This document shows positions 21,247 to 33,100 of a stretch of DNA of 64,000 nucleotides, piece by piece. The first letter of the stretch is position 1. Each line of letters opens with the position of its first letter. A program made the position numbers and the translations under genes. The DNA lies in the NCBI GenBank assembly GCA_947044365.1, contig OX345641.1, positions 2,361,460-2,425,459 on the forward strand. Reading direction: 5' to 3'. The notes beneath the pieces are model-generated. The model was not told the origin of the DNA, made no database searches, and saw only the letters and a list, made by a program, of their open reading frames with translations. Source of the stretch: Petrosia ficiformis. Taxonomy: Eukaryota > Porifera > Demospongiae > Haplosclerida > Petrosiidae.

Positions 21247-21633
21247 AGTCTCGTCCCCAGCTGTACCTACTATAGGTGACGAAGCATGTGGCACCTCACA
21301 TTAATATTTTGGGGCTAAATGACATTGCATTCTGGAATGCTAGAGTACCAGCCCATTGACAGATAGCTAAATTAATTGTGTAATTTAACACAGAGTTGTC
21401 ATGTAATTAGAAGATTCAATTGACTTCTTCCAGCTTCTGTCGCTAGATCTTTTATTATTAAGAAAAAGTGAGAGAATTGTGTGTTGTATACTGTCTACGC
21501 GAGCAAACGGTTTTGTGTTCTGATTTGGTTTGCTGATACTATGCTAAAATTAGTAGATTAGAAAATAAATGCAGTTATTGTTACATCTCCTGTTTTTAAA
21601 TGCAATTAAATGGCATGGCTGGGGACGAGACTA
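21247..21633. mobile_element. MITE with AGTCTCGTCCCCAG ends, copy 1
   Basis: Inverted ends AGTCTCGTCCCCAG and CTGGGGACGAGACT lie about 387 bp apart, next to T/A. The same element occurs at the same intron of unit 3 (41206-41609), so it predates the duplication. Confidence 0.75.
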
Positions 21634-21930
21634 TCTTTATAGGTGGATTGATTATTTTCACAATTACACTTCCTCTTGTCCCACCTAATCCCATTCAAAT
21701 TGATTGAATATTTGTCTACTGATAACTTTAGAGTAGCAGGCTATAGTTTTCAACAGCTTATTTGTAACTATGCTTTTTGTACTAATCATAGCCAAAAACT
21801 TCTCACAAAATCAAGATGGTATAATTTGTGTGTGGAGTCTTTGGTTTATGAAGTATTATTTCTTTCACTTGAATGTTGCATTGTATATATGAAATGTTTG
21901 CCAAAATTTTATTTGTTTATCACTGAACAG

Positions 21931-22187
21931 GATAATGATCTGACAGAAATAGTCAGCAGACTAGACAAAGATCATGAAAGACTAATCCAGGAAAAAGGAA
22001 ATCCTGTATGTGTGTAATATCTATTACATAATCATGATTTCAATATAATTCTCATGTTACAGTATGTCAACACAATAAGTTAATCTCTTGTTACAATAAG
22101 TTAATCTCTTGGTACTTCATATAGAATAAGGCTTTGTTGAAAGCAGTTAAGATTGGTGATACCTCTGTTGTTCAGGGATTAATAAAT
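21931..22187 (+). pseudogene. Unit 2 exons 3 and 4
   Basis: Exon 21931-22005 encodes DNDLTEIVSRLDKDHERLIQ plus EKGNP and is intact. Exon 22125-22187 (NKALLKAVKIGDTSVVQGLI) ends in TAA and lacks the turn and donor found at 42060-42152. Confidence 0.75.
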
Positions 22188-23922
22188 TAATTAGTTAATG
22201 ATTATTTGGTCAGTTGATATCATCATGTCATACGATGGATCATTATTACTTTTGTTAATAAAAGTTATATTTGCATTACATTATTAGCTGACATGAGTTA
22301 TATCTAGGCTATTATAATTATGAGTGGAAAAATGCTTACTGTAAAGTCTATGCAATGTTTACTAATTGAAAGCGTTTTCCTTAATGACTTGAACACATAC
22401 TTGCTTGTTTCTGGTGGAATATGAAGTATGACTAGAGTAGTGTGGTACCTGTGTGGACTATTGTTAGTATTATAATTATTATATGCAATAAAGTGTTATA
22501 TTTAACAGTTATTGAATTAGTCTAGAATATTCTCTAGCATGTATATGCATGTGTTATCCAGGTGTTATCCATGTGTTTTTCAGTCTATATATAAGTTCTG
22601 TAAGTCAGTTATTGTTAGTTGTTAGTTGTTAAGTTCATTATTATCATTATCATTGAGTGTTTGAAGTTATACATAAGATACCTCGAGTTACTACAAGTAG
22701 CTCACTGTTTTTTTATACATGGAAGTAGGTACTATATAGAAGTTTATAACAATAACCTCAATGTTGCAATTCTCTGTTTTTCTGACATCAAGCCAAGAAA
22801 TTCAGTATATACTTCCCTGCCACCAGTTTTTATTTCATTTAGAATTTCTTTTGTTTGGTTTCTGCATATCCACAAACTTTAAAAGAATATTCAAATGCCA
22901 AATAAGTTTATTTGAATTTTAAAATAAGGATAAAGTTTAGGGACTCGTTGCAGGACTATTTTCAGTTATATTTGTTTAAGCTAAGGTTCACACAGATCCT
23001 GTCTTTTCCTATCCATATATTAATTTTGTTTGCAATAATTGTTCGATAATTGCTTCGAACACGTAATAATGTTCATGATTAATTTTAATTAAACTAGTAT
23101 CTGGATACATAGAAATAGATTCAGATGCTTAGTTGAACATTCAATTGTCCAGAATACTGGATATCCATTGTAGCTCCAGTTTGAACAGATGAAATACGCT
23201 ATAACACACATGCAAACACAAAATGATTACTGTAATCCTCCTCCACACATTTGTATGTGTGGAAGATTACAGTAATCATTTTGCATAGGTGTGCATAGAC
23301 TCATAAGGTTTGGGAGAACTTGTGCATAGGTGTCTAGGCATTGGCAATGCCTTAGTAAAAATTCCCCTAATTATAATACTATAAACTTATATTTAACTTA
23401 ACTTATTGCGCTGACTATTGAATACCACATCTATTGCCCAACAATAATGCAGCATACATGCTGTCAAAAGAAGTGTAGAAAATCTTTCTGCAGCATCAGC
23501 TCTATCTTTCTCAGACTTTGGCAACCATAATTTGCGAAGGGTATAGTTAATTATATGGCGCCTAGGACATTCCCCATTTAATTAACAGTTAATTAACTAA
23601 TGAGTCCTGAAATTACGTATCACTGCTGATGCCTGTGAGTTAAGAGTGAAATTGTTGGACTAAATTGACTGGGTCAGAAATGATAATAACTATGTAATAT
23701 GCATATATTTTGCACATAGGATGTTTTGGAGAGTGTTTGCCCTCCCTTCTTATATTGAGATTCATATCCATTGAGTGAATGTTTATCAGTATTTTTCATG
23801 CAAAACTTTAAGATAATGTGCTTATGTACTTCTCTAAAGTTGTATTTGTAGTTTTAAGTAGTGCAACTATATTAGATGATGTTCATGTGTAATGAAACTG
23901 ATTAATATCATGTTCACTACAG
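22188..23922. other. Intron with dispersed repeat R1
   Basis: No exon seen. About 23095-23640 is the R1 repeat: starts CTAGTATCTGGATACATAG, contains a hairpin (ATGATTACTGTAATC ... GATTACAGTAATCAT, 23222-23282) and ends near GGTCAGAAATGATAATAA. Other copies lie at 25045, 43340 and 62745/63494. Confidence 0.6.
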
Positions 23923-24662
23923 TATGGAGGAAGGCCTTTACAAGTAGCTGTAAAAGGAGGTGACATGGATATTGTTGCTATCTTGCTAAAACATGATGCC
24001 AATACAAATACAAAGGATGTGGTAAGGAAGTTGTAATAGATACATGTACTTATATACTTGTCTTCTAAAGATGTATTTATAATTTTAAGTAGTGCAACTA
24101 TATTAGATGATGTTCATGTGTAATGAAACTGTTTTATTCACTACAGAATGAAAGAAGTCTTTTACATGTAGCTATAGAAAAAGGTCGCATGGATATTGTT
24201 GCTATCTTGCTAAAACATGGTGCCAATACAAATACAAAGGATGTGGTAAGGAAGTTGTAATAGATACATGTACTTATATACTTGTCTTCTAAAGTTGTAT
24301 TTATAATTTTAAGTAGTCCAACTATACTATAGTATGGCAGAAGTTCTTTAAATGTAGCTGGAAAGAAAGGTCACACTGATGTTATTGACATCTTAATAAA
24401 ACATGGTGCCAATACAAATACAAAGGATAGGGTAAGGAACTTGTAATAGATACATGTGCTTATATACTGGTGTTTCAAATTTGTATTGATAATTTTAAGT
24501 ATTACAACTATATTAGATGATGTTCATGTTTAATGAAACTTTTTGATATCTTTTTCACTACAGGAAGGCAGAAGTCCTTTACATGTAGATGCGGAGAAAA
24601 GTCACATTGATGTTATTGATATCTTAATAAAACACGGTGCCAATACAAATACAAAGGATAGG
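23923..24662 (+). CDS. Unit 2 ankyrin exons, first cluster
   Basis: Four 99-bp phase-0 exons at 23923, 24147, 24333 and 24564 encode ankyrin repeats such as NERSLLHVAIEKGRMDIVAI with HGANTNTKD turns. The intron before 24333 is only 87 bp because most of the shared intron core is deleted, yet an AG acceptor is kept. Confidence 0.8.
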
Positions 24663-24795
24663 GTAAGGAACTTGTAATAGCTACATGTGCTTGTATACTG
24701 GTGTTTCAAATTTGTATTGATAATTTTAAGTATTACAACTATATTAGATGATATTCATGTTTAATGAAACTTTTTGATGTCTTATTCACTACGCT

Positions 24796-24868
24796 ATGAA
24801 GGAAGTCCTTTACATCTAGCTGTAGAAAAAAGTCACATTGATGTTATTTATATCTTAATAACACAAAC
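24796..24868 (+). pseudogene. Ankyrin exon relic without acceptor
   Basis: YEGSPLHLAVEKSHIDVIYI is encoded, but the acceptor reads CACTACGC instead of CACTACAG and the 3' third is replaced by unrelated DNA. Confidence 0.75.
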
Positions 24869-25044
24869 AAAGTTCATGATTAGTTTTATATGTAATAAAC
24901 TCTATGTAGCTCACTCTTTTGTGCACATGCACTGATTAAAGTTTAACCTCCATGTTTTGATTTTTTTTCTAAAAGGAAAGAAACCATTTTATTGCAATAT
25001 TGATTTCAGTTTTTTGATTTGTGCATATGGTCAAACATTAAACG

Positions 25045-25560
25045 ATACATACAAATAGATCCTGATGCTTAGTTCAACATGTAATTGTCGAGAATACTGG
25101 ATATCCATTGTAGCTCCAGTTTGAGCAGCTGAAATACGCTGTAACTCACTTGCAAACACAAAATGATTACTGTAATCCTCCACACATTTGTATGTGTGGA
25201 AAATTACAGTAATCATTTTGCATAGGTGTGGGAGAACTTGTGCATAGGTGTGTCTAGGCATTGGTAGACCGGGGCAATGCCTTGGTAAAAATTCCTATAG
25301 GTATAGTTATAATACTAAATACTTGTAAAAACTTATATTTAACTTAACTTATTTTGCTGACTATTGAATACCACAGTTATTGCCCAACAAAAATGCAGCA
25401 TACATGCTGTCAGTATCAGCTCTATTTTTCAGCTCTATTTTTCTCAGACTTTGGCAGCCATAATTTGCAAAGAGTGTAGTTAATTATACACACCCAAGGA
25501 CACTTCCCATTTAATTAACAATTAATTAACTAATGAGCCCTGGCAGTTCATAATGACTAT
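25045..25560. repeat. Dispersed repeat R1, copy 2
   Basis: Close to 23095-23640, with the same hairpin at 25164-25218. Two nested elements (25631-26400) split it from its end at about 26400-26540. Confidence 0.7.
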
Positions 25561-25630
25561 GAAGTTGTGTAAAGATAAAACTCATAACTATCTTAATTCA
25601 ACCTCCCCACCCCTCTGCATTGCATGTAAA

Positions 25631-26263
25631 CTTGTCTTATAGAAGCCATAGAGATCAAAGGCACCGCGCTGGTAATATATTGTATATCAATATCCCCATG
25701 GGATGTATATTAAAGTTAATTATAGTTCAAAACAATTTTTTTGTGAAAAGTTTATATTCGGGAGGTGCACGTAATAAACTTGCACATTATTGCAGTCAGC
25801 AAAAATTAATCATCATCAGCCTTTTCAGTGGCTGTATTGAGCAGTTGTTTATTCCACCAAGAAACCCAACCTTTGTTTCACTGGCCGATACACTTTTCGT
25901 CTTCTTTACATTAGTCATTAGGGCACTTTTCGTCATCATCCCTGGCAGATCACCACTCAGAAAAAACCGAGAGGTGTTTCGTTTCGTATTCATGGGAACA
26001 TACCCTTTACTAATCTCTTCAATTTCACTGTTAGTACTGATAGTGTTAAATCATGCCTTTTTCTTTTTGTGTAAAACAAAATTCCTATCATCAGGATCTT
26101 CATTTTCCTTAATTTTTCCTTTTCTTGACATCTCAGACTCACAGTTCTTCTCAGTAAGGTCAAGGTCACTAGCTAGTACACATGCTCAAGTGACCACATA
26201 GAATGAGTGGCTTCATTGCGCAACCAGCTTGCTTATTGATCTCTATGGCTTCGTTTAGACAAG
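25631..26263. mobile_element. DNA element with ORF remnant on the minus strand
   Basis: Ends CTTGTCTTATAGAAGCCATA and, inverted, CTTGTCTAAACGAAGCCATA continue into GAGATCAA, about 30 bp of terminal inverted repeat. The minus strand from about 26160 to 25796 has a long Lys/Ser-rich frame interrupted by a single stop near 26055 (LDLTEKNCESEMSRKGKIKE, later SVSASETKVGFLGGINNC). It may be a captured host exon or a transposase-derived fragment; I recognise no domain. Confidence 0.6.
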
Positions 26264-26265
26264 CA

Positions 26266-26400
26266 AGATATTACATAGCGCTGGGTGTGTTATCGATACA
26301 CACTCAATAATATTCATAATCCCTCAGGCTATGCACTCAGGATTATGAATTTCATTTCGTGTGTATACACGATAACACACCCAGGGCTATGTAATATCCA
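26266..26400. repeat. Small hairpin MITE
   Basis: GATATTACATAGCGCTGGGT and a GTGTGTTATCG stem pair with CGATAACACAC and ACCCAGGGCTATGTAATATC at the other end. It is a 135-bp foldback next to the previous element. Confidence 0.7.
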
Positions 26401-26736
26401 TTACATGTATCACGGCCAACGCCTAAGAGTTAAGAGTTAAATTGTTGGACTAAAGTGACTTGCTCAGAACTGATAATAAGTATATTTTAGTAGTAATATG
26501 CATGTATTATTAATATATTGCACATAGTAGGTTTTAGAAGGTCCTCTCTTATAATGACATTCATAGCCGTACATTTTCAATTGAGTGTGAAAGTTTATCA
26601 GTATTTGTCATACAAAGCATAAAGATTATATGCTCATCTTCTAAAGTTGTATTAAATTTTATAAATTTAAGTGGTGCAACTATATTAGATGATATTCATG
26701 TGTAATATGAAACTGTTTAATGACTTGTTCACTACA

Positions 26737-26830
26737 ATTTCGCAGAAGTCCTTTACATGTAGCTGCAGAAAAAGGTCACACTTATGTTATTGATATCTTA
26801 ATAAAACATGGTGCCAAAGCAAATACAAAA
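26737..26830 (+). pseudogene. Ankyrin exon with damaged acceptor
   Basis: SPLHVAAEKGHTYVIDILIK is encoded, but the acceptor CACTACAG has become CACTACAATTTCGCAG, and using the new AG would shift the frame by one base. Confidence 0.7.
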
Positions 26831-26962
26831 GTAAGGAACTTGTAATAGATACATGTACTTATATACTTGTGTTTCAATTTTGTATTTATAATTTTAAGTA
26901 GTGCAACTATATTAGATGATGGTCATGTGAAATGAAGCTGTTTAATGTCTTGTTCACTACAG

Positions 26963-27980
26963 GATGGAAGAAGCCCTTTACATGTAGCTGTAGAAAAAGG
27001 TCACATGGATATTGTTGCTATCTTGGTAAAACACGGTGCCAATACGAATACAAAGGATTGAGTAAGAAACTTGTAATAGATGCATGTGCTTATACATATG
27101 TGTTTTAAACTTGTATTTGTGATTTTCAAGTAGTGCAACTATATTGATGTTTAATGAAACTGTTTAATGTCTCGTTCACTACAGTATGGGGGAAGTCCTT
27201 TACATGTAGCTGTAGAAAAAGGTCACATGGATATTGTTGCTATCTTGCTAAAACATGGTGCCAATACAAATAGAAAGGATAGGGTAAGGAACATGTAATG
27301 GATACATGTGCTTATATACTTGTGTTTAAATTTGTATTAATAATTTTAAGTAGTGCAACTACTGTATATAAGTGGATGTTTTTGTCTAATGAAACTGATT
27401 AATGTCTTGTTCGCTACAGTAAGGTAGAAGTCCTTTACATGTATATAGCTGCAGAGAAAGGTCACATTGATTTTATCGATATCTTAGTAACACATGGTGC
27501 TAATAGGGATATGAAGGTTGAGGTAAGTAAGGAACTTGTAATAGATGCATATGCTTATACATATGTGTTTTAAACTTGTATTTGTGATTTTCAAGTAGTG
27601 CAACTATATTAAATGATGTGCATGTGAAAATAAACTGTTTATTTGCTTGTTCACTACAGGATGGAAGAAGTCCATTACACTTAGCTGCAACAAAAGGTCA
27701 CATGGATATTGTAGCTATCTTGCTAAAATATGGTGCCAATACAAATACAAAGGATATGGTAAGGAACTTGAAATCGATACATGTGCTTATATACTTGTGT
27801 TTCAATGTTGTATTTATAATTTGAATTAGTGCAACTATACTAGATGATGTTCATGTGTAATAAAACATTTTAATTATTTATTCATTACAGGAAGGCAGAT
27901 ATCCTTTACATGAAGCTGTATCGAATGGTAAGGCTGACATTGTTAATATCTTATTAACACATGGTGCCAATGTGGATAGT
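26963..27980 (+). CDS. Unit 2 ankyrin exons, second cluster
   Basis: Exons at 26963, 27185, 27420, 27660 (99 bp type) and 27891 (90 bp) encode ankyrin repeats. 27185, 27660 and 27891 are intact. 26963-27061 ends with TGA where paralogues have TGG. 27420-27522 begins with TAA and has a 4-bp TATA-type insertion after CATGTA, shifting the frame; skipping phase-0 exons would restore the frame. Confidence 0.75.
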
Positions 27981-28122
27981 GTAAGGCACTCTACATAATA
28001 TTATAAATGGTTGCAACCATTTCAATGTTATTAGATCAGTAGTATGAGCTTATCTGCAAATTTAAAATGTTTTACATTTCATTTTAAAATAATTATATGG
28101 CATTTTTTTCTGACCATTATAG

Positions 28123-28834
28123 TTAGTACTTCTCAAAGCAAACAATCAGGAAGTGTTTGAGATACTTACTTCACAGAAAAAAAAGGTAGGTTTAATAGAA
28201 CTTTAATACTAAGGTTTTTTTTTCGGTGGAACCTCCATTAATGTACATTCCTTAATACAAGGGACAATCATTTGTACAGACTGATCTTCAATGTGTTCAC
28301 ACACTCTTAAATACAGCCGCTTCGATTCTCTACACAATGGATGATACTTATGGTGTGGAATTGTGGATATTGAAATTAGTGTAAAATTTGCTCCATATAA
28401 CAGACAATGGGCTTGTGTAATTCAAACTTGCTGTGAAATGTTTATTGTTACTGCAATGCCTTTTTATGATCAGTATTTTTAAACATGTAGGATTATAATA
28501 GTTTGTGTACGGCCTTCCATAAAGAAATCCATTTGATCATCTATAAGATTGCACAAAACTACATAACCTGAATAAATGACACCTCTGTGCAATGTACACA
28601 AGCACCTATTCAAATGGTGCATGCTGCTATTGTATGTTTAACCTGTATGTATCATACACTGATAATGCATTGTGTTACATGTTACTATATTCATGTTTAG
28701 ATTTTAATTGTAAATGTTTATAACATGTTTGACTAAACTTGTTTTGTTATCAACAGGATGATCATCCTGTGAATGTAATTAGTCTAAAAGAAGTTGATGA
28801 ACTTGAAAATCTAATCAAGAAAGGAGCAAATCCT
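28123..28834 (+). CDS. Unit 2 exons LVLLKANN and DDHPVN
   Basis: Exon 28123-28185 encodes LVLLKANNQEVFEILTSQKK plus K; exon 28757-28834 encodes DDHPVNVISLKEVDELENLI plus KKGANP. Both are phase 0 and match units 1 and 3. Confidence 0.8.
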
Positions 28835-29518
28835 GTAGGTTGAAATACCAATAAACTATATTTACAGTCTAAAATCCAATTCCTATGTCATTATTTTACA
28901 TGATTCATCAGTTAGAAATCTGATTTGTAAAATAATCAACTCAGCGTGTATGGCATAAAAGAGTAAGACCACAAAACAGAAAACAGACAGGACTTATATA
29001 ACAAGTAACTGGAGACAACCAGACTAAACCAAATACATAAACATAGATGAATTGTCTCTAGGTTCACAATGTACAGACTACTGCAATTAAATATAGGATA
29101 TAACCCTGTTTTGAGGCAGATATCGGATTATAACACACATTAGATTGAGGGTGTAGCCCGAGACCAATTATTTAAAGGGTGTTATATGCCCATATCTGCC
29201 TCCAAACAGGGCAATATAATATATATGTATTTTATACCATGGTAACACAAAATTATGCAATTAAACACCCCTGTTGTCAAGTAGAAGCCATAGTACTACA
29301 CTATGTAATGTTTACTGTGAAAACTGAAAATGCAATAAGATTATTTAGTGGCTAGATAAATCTTCCTGTCTACAGCCATGTTGTGTGCATGTATCATCCA
29401 CTGTACATCAAAGGTTACCATGGTGATCACCCATGCACCATGGGTTAAGAAACATTAATAACAATACTATTGTTCAATTTACTACAGATTGTAAGTAATA
29501 TTCTGTTACTTTGTGTAG

Positions 29519-29614
29519 AATAAAGCTTTGCTAGAAGCAGTAAAATTGAATTATATCACTATTATTGAGAGACTAATAAAGTGTGGAGCTCATGTTAACT
29601 ACTGTGATGAGATA
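29519..29614 (+). CDS. Unit 2 exon NKALLEAVK
   Basis: A 96-bp exon encoding NKALLEAVKLNYITIIERLI with KCGAHVNYCDEI, then GTAAGT; one ankyrin-type helix pair. Confidence 0.8.
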
Positions 29615-29879
29615 GTAAGTTCATTTTACACACATAATAATTATGTTGATTTTTAAGACATGATAAACAAATTTGCATAGTACATGAGTAGAAACACCAC
29701 ATATTTTCATAACATTACTAGCTAGGAGTACAATGTTTCGACACTACTGCAGTATGAAGGTACTAAAAGATTATAGCACTTTGTCAATGAAAGTCACCAA
29801 ACGAGTGTTTTATTTAGTCAGGAACATTCAATGCTCTTTTTGATTAGTACCAGTATAGTATGTAAGTAAATGTTCACTT

Positions 29880-30070
29880 ATAATGAACCCTTGTTTATTA
29901 CCCTTGCCACAAAGCGTAGGCGGAAGGGTAGGCCAAGTAGTCCAGAGCTACTTAAATGGCTTCCTCAGGAAACAATACACATCAAAAAAAGTTACAGCAG
30001 AGAATGGTCACACGAATATTCTTAATATTTTAATAACACATGGTGCCAATGTCGATACAATGACTTGGGT
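29880..30070 (+). pseudogene. LINE tail fused to ankyrin exon half
   Basis: About 29900-29993 is the 3' tail of the antisense LINE (GAAACAATACACATCAAAAA). It runs straight into AENGHTNILNILITHGANVD, the 3' part of an ANK exon followed by GTAGGA. The rest of the LINE and the exon start are deleted. Confidence 0.7.
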
Positions 30071-30099
30071 AGGAATCTTGCATGTGTATATATATACAA

Positions 30100-30410
30100 G
30101 AATAATAAAAACATTTTCAATAAAAACGAAGAAAGATGTAGAGACGTCAAAACCTAAAAAGCGTGCGAACAAGGTTGGGAGGTTAACATAGGACCTAAAA
30201 TTAAACAAACCACTTCCATATAACCCTACATAAGTACAGACACCACTATAAAGCAAAATAAATGAGCTGTACTTATGTAGGGTTATATGGAAGTGGTTTG
30301 TTTAATTTTAGGTCCTACGTTAACCTCCCAACCTTGTTCGCACGCTTTTTGGGTTTTGACATCCCTACATCTTTCTTCGTTTTTATTGAAAATGTTTTTA
30401 TTATTTTTGT
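30100..30410. mobile_element. Palindromic MITE, copy 2 (fullest)
   Basis: The left arm ACATTTTCAATAAAAACGAA ... CCTACATAAGTACAG and the right arm (its inverse) are about 145 bp each around a short spacer. Each arm gives the same spurious reading frame. This is the best copy from which to define the family. Confidence 0.85.
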
Positions 30411-31277
30411 TTCCATTGTCTTTTTCAGAATGGTAGACGATTTGTAAATGTTTTATGTAGATTGCTATGACGCTTGATCATCATTGAAGGTCAGAAGTTT
30501 GTATAATTATATCCATTATTTGTGAAATGATTATCATTCTTTTTAACTTACAGATGACACTGCCTATTTTATATTTCACTATTGCTTTGAATATTATATT
30601 ATCAGTATACCATGGTTTTAATATTATGCTCATTATTTTAAGAATGAATTTGCTCACAAACTTTATTACTATTCCAACATAGCAGCAGGCAGTTTCAGTA
30701 AATAGCTTTCATGTTCTGAGGACACAAATGCGCATGAGCAATTAGTTCCATGTGGCTAAATCACTTATAAAAATGGCGTCCAATTTGAGATCAGATTTTC
30801 ACCGTTATTGAGACTATATTCTTTCATAGCATCTGAAGATATCATCTCGATACTTGTACACCAGAATTTTACAAAGAATGCGATTGGAATGTTGATAGAA
30901 TTATTGTGATAGTTCAACAAACAAAAATGATTTGTCTGGAAAATAATTAATAATATGATGAAGATTTTGCCAGTTTTGCCACTTGCCGGTTCTCTTCCTT
31001 AAAGATGATCTCCAACTGTCTAAAAGATGTTGTTAGTCATAAAAACACTGGATATCAAAAGTTATGTGTTTATTAAGACTTGTCTCTATAATTTTAGCAG
31101 AGATTTCAGCTCATCACTTGCAATTGAAATGTATGGGCGGCTATTTTTTTTCGTGCCATCCCTACATAGAGAGTACTACCATACTCTCTGATATATACTT
31201 GTGTTTCAAAGTTGTATTTAAAATTTTAAGTGATGGAATGATGTTCATGTGTAATGAAACTGTTTTATTCACTACAG
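30411..31277. other. Intron with a dispersed repeat
   Basis: About 30870-31195 is related, in inverse, to 39060-39260 (shared GAAATGTATGGG, ATCCCTACATAGAGAGTAC-type ends). No exon seen. Confidence 0.5.
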
Positions 31278-31857
31278 GATGGAAGAAGTCCTTTACATGT
31301 AGCTGTAGAGAAAGGTCACACTGATGTTATTGATATCTTGCTAAAACATGGTGCCGATGCAAATACAAAGGATGGGGTAATGACATTGTAATAGATGTAT
31401 GTGCTCATGCATTTGTTTTTCAAAGTTGTATTTATATTTGTAAGTAATGCAACTACATTAGATGATGTTTGTGTGTAATGAAACTGTTTTATTCACTACA
31501 GAGTGGAAAAAGTCCTTTACGTGTGGCTACAGTAAAAGGTCACATGGATATGGTTACTATCTTGCTAAAACATGGTGCCAATACAAATACAGAGGATAGG
31601 GTAAGGAACTTGTCATGTGCTTATAACACATGGTGCTGATGTTGATATAAAGGATGAAGTAAGGAAGTTGTATGAATTTATAATTTTAAGTAGTGCAACT
31701 ATTTTAGATGATGTTCATGTCTAAATGTAACTGTTTAATGTCTTGTTCACTATAGGATGGAAAAACAGCTTTACTTGTAGCTGCAGAGAAAGGTCACACT
31801 GATGTTGTGAATATCTTAGTTAAACATGGTGCATATATGCATGTGGATACAGGTATG
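31278..31857 (+). CDS. Unit 2 ankyrin exons, third cluster
   Basis: Exons 31278-31376, 31502-31600 and 31756-31857 encode DGRSPLHVAVEKGHTDVIDI, SGKSPLRVATVKGHMDMVTI and DGKTALLVAAEKGHTDVVNI repeats. Between the second and third lies a 3' exon stub (THGADVDIKDE, 31625-31659) with its own GTAAGG. Confidence 0.8.
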
Positions 31858-31939
31858 GTAAGTGTGATATGTACTGTGTGCTTAATTATAATATGAATAT
31901 TAATTAATGCAACTATTAGAAGATATATTGATGTTACTT

Positions 31940-31998
31940 CAGAAAGACATCTAGCTGCATATAGTGGTCATACTGACATCAGTCGTGTAGTCAAGGTG
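31940..31998 (+). pseudogene. Relic of the KSKSALHL half-repeat exon
   Basis: After TTACTTCAG only AAAGACATC TAG ... AYSGHTDIS-like codons remain; the matching exon is intact at 54607. Confidence 0.6.
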
Positions 31999-32746
31999 GG
32001 CACATGTGCCCCCTCTAACACCTACCAATCCTGACACTGAGTTTATTAGTTTCATCTCAGTGTTATATGTGTTATATCAGTGGCATGATAATTGTTTTTA
32101 TAGTTAGCAATAATGATTATTTTATAATTGTTATTGCAATAGTGCTCAGCACATACATTATTATTATTCTCATGAAGGGACTTAATTAAAGATGCCTGTC
32201 ATAATTGACCACATCGCTATGAATAATGAATTAGCCAGTAGAAAATTTGGCATGCTTTGCTTACTACTCTAGCTCCACCACTGACTGACTGACTTTGCTA
32301 ACATGTTAGTACATGGTGCCAATGTAGTTAAGATAAAATTGCCAATAATGACCAATACCAGTTACTGAACTGGTTACACTACTTACCATACACTCTTTAT
32401 TTTCAGTATTACTATCATTTCATTTGAGTGATAAACCAATATTTGTAATAAGTGTACTAATAATGGGATTCCTATGATCATTTGTGCTGAAAGAATTAGA
32501 TACCAGAAGATAGACATAATATTGGACGGGTACCATGCAGTTATCATAACATATCTTAAATCAGTTTGTCATTGTTACCTTCTACATACCAAACTTTGTT
32601 GGCTTTCTGCAGTAAAAGCTGTATATTGCAGTCATATTGTTGTTCTATACAAGTACATAATAACTATTTTATTCTTGCATATATATCATAGTAAATTTAA
32701 CTATCAGTTTCACTTTCTACTGTACATTTATATTCTGTTCTTACAG
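31999..32746. other. Intron before the membrane-tail exon
   Basis: The left part resembles the last introns of units 1 and 3; the right part from about 32340 is specific to unit 2. No exon seen. Confidence 0.45.
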
Positions 32747-33100
32747 TATGCTGGAAAAACCTCTATATCTCATTCCGGTTTAGGAATGAAAAAATTACAA
32801 AGTCGTCATCGTCCTGGACTACATTATGATAAACTACCACTCCCTGAAGAATATAGTAAGAAAACCATTATTAATCCTTACAGTACAGTACAGTTAGTCA
32901 ATCCTTTAGAGATGAAAGTTGCTCAGGAACCCAAGATATATGAAGATGTTTTTACTAAAACGAAACCGTTTTCCTCTGAAAAAAAAGTAGTTGGAGAAGT
33001 GAAAGAGAAAGATGATACACTACTTAATTGTTATTTTGCAACAATGATTGCATTAGCAATAATTAGCCTTGTTTTTCTCTTGTTTTTTTTCTATTTTTAG
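32747..33100 (+). CDS. Unit 2 terminal exon: C-terminal transmembrane tail
   Basis: After TTCTTACAG the frame encodes 117 residues: YAGKTSISHSGLGMKKLQSR, a Pro/Tyr/Lys-rich middle (LPLPEEYSKKTI; YEDVFTKTK), then a hydrophobic segment CYFATMIALAIISLVFLL with FFFYF at the very C-terminus and TAG 33098-33100. With no signal peptide on the family N-terminus, this would be a tail-anchored protein with its ankyrin array in the cytoplasm. It has no similarity to the Ser-rich tails of units 1 and 3. The exon is fully open although the 5' half of the gene is broken. Confidence 0.75.
   Translation, partial: YAGKTSISHSGLGMKKLQSRHRPGLHYDKLPLPEEYSKKTIINPYSTVQLVNPLEMKVAQEPKIYEDVFTKTKPFSSEKKVVGEVKEKDDTLLNCYFATMIALAIISLVFLLFFFYF

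Larger units (their letters stand above)
18897..33100 (+). pseudogene. Unit 2: CARD-like/ankyrin gene with broken 5' half and membrane tail
   Basis: Exon order matches unit 3: CARD-like exon 18897 onward; large exon 19833-20755; 21931-22005; 22125-22187; ANK exons 23923-24021, 24147-24245, 24333-24431, 24564-24662, 26963-27061, 27185-27283, 27420-27522, 27660-27758, 27891-27980; 28123-28185; 28757-28834; 29519-29614; 31278-31376, 31502-31600, 31756-31857; terminal exon 32747-33100. Defects: TAA at 20324-20326, frameshifts near 20440 and 20640, TAA ending 22125-22187, TGA as last codon of 26963-27061, TAA start plus 4-bp insertion in 27420-27522, and relic exons at 24796, 26737, 29995 and 31620. 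As a full-length gene it is dead. The open ANK exons and tail could still be expressed from an internal start; nothing here shows that. Confidence 0.75.

Noticed and set aside
25620..26201. 193-codon plus-strand frame with hydrophobic stretches
   Set aside because: It is probably the antisense of the Lys/Ser-rich minus-strand frame of the TIR element and crosses the element end.
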